DNA from: Kitasatospora sp. MMS16-BH015
GTDB taxonomy: Bacteria > Actinomycetota > Actinomycetes > Streptomycetales > Streptomycetaceae
Direction of reading: 5' to 3'
Assembly: GCF_002943525.1 (NCBI RefSeq)
Contig: NZ_CP025394.1
Location: forward strand, 1,550,001-1,614,000
DNA: 64,000 nucleotides
The translations under genes and the position numbers were made by a program. This document shows, one piece after another, positions 58,129 to 64,000 of this stretch (the first letter of the stretch is position 1; each line of letters starts with the position of its first letter). The notes under the pieces were generated by a model. It was not told the origin of the DNA and did no database searches. It worked only from the letters and a program-made list of their open reading frames with translations.

Positions 58129-58935
58129 ATGCACCTCGCGACGGTGGCCCACGCGGCCGGTACCAGCGCCGCAGTCCTCGACGGGGGTGAGTGGCGGGCG
58201 CTGCCGGCCGCCGACCTCTCGGCCTTCCTGGCCTCGGGCGCGGTGGCCGACACCACCGGCGAGGTGATCGCGGGGGCCGTGCCGGTGCTGCCGCTGCCCG
58301 CGCCGGGCAAGGTGATCTGCTGCGGCCTCAACTACGCCGACCACATCCGGGAGACCGGGCGGGAGCTGCCCGCCCACCCCACCCTCTTCACCAAGTACGC
58401 GGACACCCTGCTCGGCCCCACCGCCGACCTGGTGCTGCCCAAGGGCCTGGAGGTGGACTGGGAGGCCGAGCTCGCCGTGGTGGTCGGCACCACGCTGCGG
58501 CGGGCCGACCGCGCCACCGCCCTGGCCGGGATCGCCGGGTACACGGTGGCCAACGACATCTCCGTGCGCGACTGGCAGTACCGGACGCTGGAGTGGTTCC
58601 AGGGCAAGGCCTGGGACGCCTCCACCCCGCTCGGCCCGGTGGTGGTCACCCCGGACGAGCTCGACCCGGCCGCCGGGGTCGAGGTGATCTGCCGGGTCAA
58701 CGGCGAGCAGGTGCAGCGGGACAGCACCCGGACGCTGGTCTTCGACGCGGCCGACCTGCTCGCCTACATCTCCACCTTCACCGTGCTGCGCCCCGGCGAC
58801 CTGGTGCTGACCGGCACGCCCGGCGGCGTCGGGGTGGCCCGGGAGCCCAAGCGCTTCCTCGCCCACGGGGACGTGGTGGAGACCGAGATCCCCGGCATCG
58901 GCACCCTGCGCACCACCGTCCGGTTCGACGGCTGA
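58129..58935 (+). CDS. Fumarylacetoacetate hydrolase family protein
   Basis: A 268-aa FAH-fold hydrolase, first gene of the operon. ATG 58129 follows GGGGAG. Conserved blocks are KVICCGLNYADHIRETG, EVDWEAELAVVVG (metal Glu), ANDISVRDWQ and TGTPGGVG. These fit carbon-carbon hydrolases such as fumarylpyruvate or acylpyruvate hydrolase. In an operon for CoA-dependent aromatic breakdown it would cut a ring-opened product. The end of the gene is duplicated 41 bp downstream. Confidence 0.9.
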   Translation: MHLATVAHAAGTSAAVLDGGEWRALPAADLSAFLASGAVADTTGEVIAGAVPVLPLPAPGKVICCGLNYADHIRETGRELPAHPTLFTKYADTLLGPTADLVLPKGLEVDWEAELAVVVGTTLRRADRATALAGIAGYTVANDISVRDWQYRTLEWFQGKAWDASTPLGPVVVTPDELDPAAGVEVICRVNGEQVQRDSTRTLVFDAADLLAYISTFTVLRPGDLVLTGTPGGVGVAREPKRFLAHGDVVETEIPGIGTLRTTVRFDG

Positions 58936-58976
58936 CCAGCCGCCGGGCCCGCACCACCGTCCGCTTCGACGGCTGA
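58909..58976. repeat. Duplication of the FAH gene 3' end
   Basis: The last 27 bases of the gene (58909-58935) reappear at 58950-58976 with one difference, an offset of 41 bp. Both encode RTTVRFDG and a TGA stop. Confidence 0.92.
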
Positions 58977-59006
58977 ACACCACGGCACCTCTGACTAGGA
59001 GCTTCG

Positions 59007-59492
59007 ATGGACCCCACGCCCAGCGACTACATCCTCGACGGTGACAACTCGATGTACGCCACGGCGAGCGGCCTGGTGGTGCCGGTGGTGACCAGGGCCG
59101 GCACCGAGCCCGGGGACACCGGGCAGTCGGACGGCGCCACCCGGATCTCGGGGATCAGCATCCAGCACACCCCGGCCACCAAGCTCTGGTTCGGCAAGGT
59201 GCACAACGAGGCCGGGTACCGCTCCGTGCCGCACCACCACGGCGAGGCCGAGACCGGCGGGTACGTGCTCTCCGGCCGGGGCCGGATCTACTTCGGCGCG
59301 AAGTTCGAGGACTACCTCGACCTGACCGAGGGCGACTGGGTCTTCGTGCCGCCCTTCCTGCCGCACGTGGAGTGCAACCTCGACCGGAACAACCCGCTGA
59401 CCTGGATGACCACCCGCACCCCCGAGAACATCGTGGTCAACCTCCCCCAGGTGCCCGACGCCGAGCTGCCGGACTGGCTGGAGCGCCCCTGA
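59007..59492 (+). CDS. Cupin protein of the aromatic-acid operon
   Basis: A single-domain cupin of 161 aa; ATG 59007 follows AGGAG. The metal motif is PHHHGEAETGGYVLSG (about residues 73-88) and the second His is in PPFLPHVECN. It is far shorter than gentisate dioxygenases, which have two cupin domains, so it is not obviously that enzyme. It may be a small dioxygenase, decarboxylase or isomerase. It overlaps the thioesterase start by one base (TGATG), so the two are coupled. Confidence 0.85.
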   Translation: MDPTPSDYILDGDNSMYATASGLVVPVVTRAGTEPGDTGQSDGATRISGISIQHTPATKLWFGKVHNEAGYRSVPHHHGEAETGGYVLSGRGRIYFGAKFEDYLDLTEGDWVFVPPFLPHVECNLDRNNPLTWMTTRTPENIVVNLPQVPDAELPDWLERP

Positions 59493-60415
59493 TGGCCGAC
59501 ACCACCTCGGAGGCCTTCACCGCCGCCGTCACGCTGACCCCGGCGGAGCCCGAGCACTTCGACCTCGCCTTCACCGCCGTCACCCAGCCCTGCCCCTGGC
59601 CGAAGGCGTACGGCGGCGACCTGGTCGCCCAGGCCACCGCGGCGGCCATGCGCTCGGTGACGGACGGGAAGGCGCTGCACTCGATGCACTCCTACTTCAT
59701 GCGCCCGGCCGAGATCGGCAAGCAGGTGCGGTACGAGGTGGAGCTGCTGCGCGACGGCCGGGGGTACGCGACCCGGCAGGTGCGCGGGTACCAGAACGGC
59801 AAGGCGCTCTACGTCTGCCTGGCCAACTTCGCGGCCGGCGAGCCCGGCGGCAGCCACCAGCCCGAACTCCCCGCCGTGCCAGGCCCCGAGGAGCTGCCCA
59901 GCTCGGCCGAGTACCTGGCCGACCGGAGCGGCGGCACGATGACGGCGGGCTCGAAGGCCTACTGGTCCGGCGGCCGCAGCTTCGACATGCGGCACGTGCC
60001 GGGCCCGGTCTACCTCTCGGTGGAGGGCGCCCGGGTCCCCCACCAGGCCGTCTGGGTCAGGCCGTTCGACGCGCTGCGGCCGGTGGAGGGGCTGACCGAC
60101 GCGCAGCGGGACGCGGCGGCGCTGGCCTACGTCTGCGACTACACGATCCTGGAGCCGGTGCTGCGGGTGCTCGGCCTGCACTGGGCGCAGGAGGGCCTGG
60201 TCACCGCCAGCCTGGACCACGCGATGTGGTTCCACCGTCCGCTCCGGCCGGGGGTGGCGGACGGCTGGCTGCTCTACGCCCAGCAGGCGGAGGCGGCCGA
60301 GGCCGGGCGGGGTCTGGGCTCCGGCCGGTTCTTCGGCCCCGACGGCGCGCAGCTGGCCACCGTGCTGCAGGAGGGGATGATCCGCGCGGGCGGGCCGGAG
60401 GTGGGGCGGTCATGA
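59492..60415 (+). CDS. TesB-type acyl-CoA thioesterase
   Basis: A double-hotdog thioesterase of 307 aa from ATG 59492. The first hotdog has VAQATAAAMRSV, LHSMHSYFMRPAEIG and YVCLANFA. The second includes DHAMWFHRPL with the catalytic Asp, and the LVTASL and LYAQQAEAAEAGRG segments typical of TesB. It would release CoA from an operon intermediate. Its stop overlaps the ligase start (ATGA). Confidence 0.9.
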   Translation: MADTTSEAFTAAVTLTPAEPEHFDLAFTAVTQPCPWPKAYGGDLVAQATAAAMRSVTDGKALHSMHSYFMRPAEIGKQVRYEVELLRDGRGYATRQVRGYQNGKALYVCLANFAAGEPGGSHQPELPAVPGPEELPSSAEYLADRSGGTMTAGSKAYWSGGRSFDMRHVPGPVYLSVEGARVPHQAVWVRPFDALRPVEGLTDAQRDAAALAYVCDYTILEPVLRVLGLHWAQEGLVTASLDHAMWFHRPLRPGVADGWLLYAQQAEAAEAGRGLGSGRFFGPDGAQLATVLQEGMIRAGGPEVGRS

Positions 60416-62058
60416 CCGGCCCGGCCACGGCCCACCTGGACACCTTCGCCCGGGACCACCTGCCGCCGGCCGGGCAGTGGCCGGTGCTGGAGTTCACCAC
60501 CGAGCTGCTCCGCTACCCCGAACGCCTCAACGCAGCCGTGGAGTTGATCGACCGGCCGACCGAGGAGCACGGCCCGGACCGGCCCGCGCTGCGCACCCCC
60601 GAGGGCGAGGTGTGGAGCTACGGCGAGCTGCGGCTGCGCTCCGACCAGGTGGCCCAGGTGCTCACCGAGGACCTCGGCCTGGTGCCGGGCAACCGGGTGC
60701 TGCTCCGCTCCCCCAACAACCCCTGGGCGGTGGCCGCTTGGCTCGGGGTGCTGAAGGCGGGCGGGATCGTGGTCTCCACCATGGCCGCGCTGCGGGCCCG
60801 CGAGCTGGGGCCGATCGTGGCCAAGACCCGGCCGGTGGTGGCCCTGGTCGACCACCGGTACCTGGACGAGGTGCTGGCCCTGCGGGCCTCCGCCGCACCG
60901 GAGTTGATCGTGCTGGCGCACGGCGGCGACGGCGCCGACGACCTGAGCCGGCGGGCCGGGGCGAAGTCCGGGCGGTACACGGCCGTGGACACCGCCGCCG
61001 AGGACGTGGCGCTGTTCGGGCCGACCTCGGGCACCACCGGCGTGCCCAAGGTGACCGTGCACTTCCACCGCGACCTGCTCTCGATCGACAACACCTTCGG
61101 CCGGTGCACGCTGCGGCTGCGCCCGGACGACCTGGTCTCCTGCACCGCGCCGTTCGCCTTCACCTTCGGCCTGGGCATGCTGGTGGTCTTCACCCTCCGG
61201 GCCGGCGCCTGCGCCTTCCTCACCGAGGCCACCACCCCGGTGCAGCTGGCCGGGCTGGTCGCCGAGCACGGGGTGACGGTGCTGGCCACCGCACCCACCG
61301 CGTACCAGCAGATCGTCAAGTCAGGTGGCGTGCAGCAGCTTTCGGGCCTGCGCCGGGCGGTCAGCGCGGGCGAGCACATCCCGCAGGGGCTCTGGGAGCA
61401 GCTGCGCGCCGAGCTCGGCATCGAGGTGATCGACGGGATCGGCGCCACCGAGCTGCTGCACATCTTCATCTCGGCCGCGGGTGCGGAGATCCGCCCGGGC
61501 TCGACCGGCCGGCCGGTGCCCGGGTACCGGGCCACCGTGCTCGGCCCGGACGGCACCGAGGCCGGGCCCGGGGTGCCGGGGCGGCTCGGGGTGATCGGCC
61601 CGGTCGGCTGCCGGTACCTGGACGACGAACGGCAGGCCGACTACGTGGTGAACGGCTGGAACGTCACCGGTGACACCTTCCTGCGCGACGAGGACGGCTA
61701 CTTCTGGTACCAGGCGCGCAGCGACGACATGATCGTCTCCTCCGGCTACAACATCGCCGGCCCCGAGGTGGAGGCCGCCATCGCCACCCACCCGGACGTG
61801 ACCGAGACGGCCGTGGTGGCCGCGCCGGATGCCGAACGCGGCTCGGTGGTCTGCGCGTTCGTGGTGCTGCGCGAGGGCGTGGCCGGGGACGCGGCCAAGG
61901 TCAAGGAGCTCCAGGACCACGTCAAGGGGCTGCTCGCGCCGTACAAGTACCCGCGCGAGGTGCGGTTCACCGACGCGCTGCCGCGCAATCCCAGCGGCAA
62001 GCTCCAGCACTTCAAGCTCCGGCAGCTCGTGGCGGACCGGACGGGGGACGAGGCATGA
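60412..62058 (+). CDS. Aromatic acyl-CoA ligase (2-aminobenzoate/benzoate-CoA ligase family)
   Basis: An ANL-family adenylating enzyme of 548 aa from ATG 60412, overlapping the thioesterase gene by 4 nt. The adenylation P-loop is GPTSGTTGVPKVT, the A5 region is DGIGATELLH, the A8 hinge VSSGYNIAGPEVE, and the catalytic Lys is in NPSGKLQHFK. The surrounding genes and the family suggest anthranilate, salicylate or benzoate as the acid. It activates the substrate as the CoA thioester for the following fused monooxygenase. Its stop overlaps the next start. Confidence 0.92.
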   Translation: MTGPATAHLDTFARDHLPPAGQWPVLEFTTELLRYPERLNAAVELIDRPTEEHGPDRPALRTPEGEVWSYGELRLRSDQVAQVLTEDLGLVPGNRVLLRSPNNPWAVAAWLGVLKAGGIVVSTMAALRARELGPIVAKTRPVVALVDHRYLDEVLALRASAAPELIVLAHGGDGADDLSRRAGAKSGRYTAVDTAAEDVALFGPTSGTTGVPKVTVHFHRDLLSIDNTFGRCTLRLRPDDLVSCTAPFAFTFGLGMLVVFTLRAGACAFLTEATTPVQLAGLVAEHGVTVLATAPTAYQQIVKSGGVQQLSGLRRAVSAGEHIPQGLWEQLRAELGIEVIDGIGATELLHIFISAAGAEIRPGSTGRPVPGYRATVLGPDGTEAGPGVPGRLGVIGPVGCRYLDDERQADYVVNGWNVTGDTFLRDEDGYFWYQARSDDMIVSSGYNIAGPEVEAAIATHPDVTETAVVAAPDAERGSVVCAFVVLREGVAGDAAKVKELQDHVKGLLAPYKYPREVRFTDALPRNPSGKLQHFKLRQLVADRTGDEA

Positions 62059-64000
62059 GGATCGCGATCGCGGGCGGCGGCCCGGGCGGGCTCTACTTCG
62101 CCGCCCTGATGAAGCAGTTGGACCCGGCGCACGAGGTGACCGTCTGGGAGCGCAACGCGCCGGACGACACCTTCGGCTTCGGCGTGGTCTTCTCCGACGA
62201 GACGCTCAGCGGGATCGGCAACGCCGACGAGGTGGTGCACGCCGCGATGGAGCGGCGGTTCGCCCGCTGGACGGACATCGACATCGAGGTGGCGGGCAGT
62301 CGCTTCACCGTGGGCGGCCAGGGCTTCGCCGCGATGGGCCGCAAGGAGCTGCTGGGCATCCTCCAGCGCCGGGCCGCCGAGCTCGGCGTCACCGTCCACT
62401 ACTGCACCCCGGTGCCGGACGCGGCCGAACTCCGGCTCTCCCACGACCTGGTGGTGGCCGCCGACGGCCTCAACTCGGCGATCCGGGCCAAGTACGCGGA
62501 GTCCTTCGGCCCGGCGCTGGACCGACGGCGCAACAAGTACATCTGGCTCGGCACCGACCTGGTCTTCGAGGCGTTCCAGTTCTTCGTCAAGCAGACGGAG
62601 TGGGGCACCATGCAGATCCACGGCTACCCGTACTCCGGATCCGGCTCCACCTTCATCGTCGAGATGCACGAGGAGGTCTGGCGCCGGGCCGGCTTCGACC
62701 GCACCGAGGGCCGGGAGCTGCCACCGGGCGAATCGGACGAGTACGCCGTGGAGCGGATCCGCCAGCTGTTCGCCGAAGAGCTGCGCGGCCACCGGGTCTT
62801 GACCAACAACTCGAAGTGGCTGAGCTTCACCACCGTGCGCAACGAGCGCTGGTACGAGGGCAATCTGGTGCTGCTCGGCGACGCCGCGCACACCGCGCAC
62901 TTCTCGATCGGCTCGGGCACCAAGCTGGCCATGGAGGACGCCCTGGCATTGGCCGCCTGCCTGCACGAACACCCCGCGGTGGAGCCGGCGTTGGCGGCGT
63001 ACCAGGCCGAGCGCAAGCCGGTGGTCGAGTCCACCCAGCGGGCCGCGCAGGCCTCGCTGGAGTGGTTCGAGAACATCGGCATGTACGCGGGCCAGGCGCC
63101 GGCCCAGTTCGCGTTCAACCTGCTGACCAGGTCGCGGCGGATCACCTTCGAGAACCTGCGGGAGCGGGACGCGGGGTTCGCGGCGCTGATGGAACGGGAG
63201 TTCGCGCGGCACGAGCAGGCGCCGGCGGTCGCGCCGGCGATGTTCCAGCCGGTCTCGATCGGGCCGCTGGAGCTCAAGAACCGGATCGTCGTCTCCCCGA
63301 TGGACATGTACTCCTCGGTGGACGGCGTACCCGGCGACTTCCACCTGGTGCACCTCGGGTCCAAGGCGCTGGGCGGTGCGGGGCTGGTGATGAGCGAGAT
63401 GGTCTGCGTCTCGCCGGAGGGCCGGATCACCCCGGGCTGCCCGGGCCTGTGGACCGAGGAGCAGGGCCAAGCCTGGCGCCGGGTCACCGAGTTCGTGCAC
63501 GCCAACACCACCGGCCGGATCGGCCTGCAGCTGGGCCACTCCGGCCGCAAGGGCTCGACCAGGCTGATGTGGGAGGGCATCGACCAGCCGCTGCCCGAGG
63601 GCAACTGGGAGGTGATCGGCCCCTCCGCCCTCCCGTACGGCCCCGGCAGCCACCTGCCGCGCGCCGCCACCCGGGCCGATCTCGACCGGGTGGTGACTGA
63701 GTTCGCCGCCGCCGCCGAGCGCGGGGTGCGGGCCGGGTTCGACCTGATCGAGGTGCACGCGGCCCATGGCTACCTGCTCTCCTCCTTCCTCTCCCCCGTG
63801 GCCAACCACCGCACCGACGAGTACGGCGGCCCGCTGGCGAACCGGCTGCGCTTCCCTCTGGAGGTCTTCGACGCCGTGCGGCAGGCCGTGCCCGCCGCGA
63901 TCCCGGTCACCGTCCGGATCTCGGCCACCGACTGGGTGCCGGACGGCAACACCGAGGAGGACGCGGTGGAGATCGCCCGGGCCTTCATCGCGCACGGCGC
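62055..64000 (+). CDS. Fused FAD monooxygenase / OYE reductase, salicylyl- or anthraniloyl-CoA hydroxylase (3' end off window)
   Basis: A bifunctional enzyme, 648 codons visible of about 770-790. ATG 62055 overlaps the ligase by 4 nt. Residues about 1-390 are an aromatic flavin monooxygenase (GGGPGGLYFA at 7-16, GDAAHTAHFSIGSG binding FAD). From about residue 395 an old-yellow-enzyme reductase domain starts (FQPVSIGPLELKNRIVVSPMDMYS, then HSGRKGS and VHAAHGYLLSSFLSP). This order matches salicylyl-CoA 5-hydroxylase and 2-aminobenzoyl-CoA monooxygenase/reductase. It would hydroxylate and partly reduce the ring of the CoA thioester. The end of the OYE domain lies beyond the window. Confidence 0.93.
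   Translation, partial: MRIAIAGGGPGGLYFAALMKQLDPAHEVTVWERNAPDDTFGFGVVFSDETLSGIGNADEVVHAAMERRFARWTDIDIEVAGSRFTVGGQGFAAMGRKELLGILQRRAAELGVTVHYCTPVPDAAELRLSHDLVVAADGLNSAIRAKYAESFGPALDRRRNKYIWLGTDLVFEAFQFFVKQTEWGTMQIHGYPYSGSGSTFIVEMHEEVWRRAGFDRTEGRELPPGESDEYAVERIRQLFAEELRGHRVLTNNSKWLSFTTVRNERWYEGNLVLLGDAAHTAHFSIGSGTKLAMEDALALAACLHEHPAVEPALAAYQAERKPVVESTQRAAQASLEWFENIGMYAGQAPAQFAFNLLTRSRRITFENLRERDAGFAALMEREFARHEQAPAVAPAMFQPVSIGPLELKNRIVVSPMDMYSSVDGVPGDFHLVHLGSKALGGAGLVMSEMVCVSPEGRITPGCPGLWTEEQGQAWRRVTEFVHANTTGRIGLQLGHSGRKGSTRLMWEGIDQPLPEGNWEVIGPSALPYGPGSHLPRAATRADLDRVVTEFAAAAERGVRAGFDLIEVHAAHGYLLSSFLSPVANHRTDEYGGPLANRLRFPLEVFDAVRQAVPAAIPVTVRISATDWVPDGNTEEDAVEIARAFIAHG

Noticed and set aside
60412..62058. 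NRPS or siderophore adenylation domain
   Set aside because: There is no carrier protein or condensation domain, and the neighbours are catabolic.

Overview
The window is high-GC actinomycete chromosome, almost certainly Streptomycetaceae (Streptomyces or Kitasatospora). The support is the Pup-proteasome genes dop and arc, the mycothiol ligase mshC, two chaplin genes, an LLM flavoenzyme of the F420 type, and the order dop-arc-ferredoxin-trmI-M50 protease-RecB-like, which I recall as a conserved core block in this family. It reads as chromosomal core with scattered accessory genes. I see no integrase, transposase, CRISPR array, rRNA or phage module.

Layout. 0-5.1 kb: protein turnover (dop, arc), a 3Fe-4S ferredoxin, a small secreted protein and trmI. 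5.1-10 kb: site-2 protease with CBS domains, a RecB-like Fe-S nuclease translationally coupled to an orphan LuxR-type response regulator, and an orphan oligopeptide-binding lipoprotein. 10-15.5 kb: HAD hydrolase, B12-dependent methionine synthase and a hypothetical gene. 15.5-22.6 kb: secreted beta-helix/PKD protein, prolyl aminopeptidase, alpha-amylase with two starch-binding domains, and a GDSL esterase. 22.7-27 kb: PAC2 protein, GAPDH, DMT transporter with a divergent CGNR regulator, and a cupin. 27.2-31 kb: mshC with three conserved actinobacterial genes (PI-kinase-like, DUF3090, phosphomutase-like), then a CorA-type transporter. 32-45.6 kb: accessory stretch with a fibre-like repeat protein, a hydrolase/MarR pair, a phosphatase fused to a ten-helix membrane domain, a Rieske lipoprotein, a YwqK-type repeat protein, an antibiotic-kinase homologue, an LLM oxidoreductase, an aldo/keto reductase and a RecD2-like pseudo-helicase. 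46-50 kb: DUF5703, a long sortase-anchored chaplin, a short chaplin, an M20 hydrolase and two tRNA-Leu(GAG) genes. 50-57.4 kb: YncE/phosphoesterase, a two-gene ABC exporter and an amidohydrolase. 57.5-64 kb: ridA and a tightly overlapping operon (FAH, cupin, thioesterase, acyl-CoA ligase, fused monooxygenase/OYE reductase) that looks like CoA-dependent breakdown of salicylate or anthranilate. It runs off the right edge, and dop runs off the left edge.

The most unusual sequence-level signal is recurrent short tandem duplication at gene 3' ends. In at least five genes (oligopeptide-binding lipoprotein, LLM oxidoreductase, ABC permease, ridA, FAH) the last codons plus the stop codon are repeated just downstream. 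Related events are a 20-23 bp duplication after two other genes, a duplicated tRNA-plus-terminator unit in which one copy lacks a base in the T-arm, a near-identical internal segment in the two amylase starch-binding domains, and a 12-bp repeat tract in the phosphoesterase. Protein-level oddities are the pseudo-helicase, the phosphatase-membrane fusion and the pentapeptide-like fibre protein. Several clean operator-like palindromes are visible upstream of transporter and metabolic genes.
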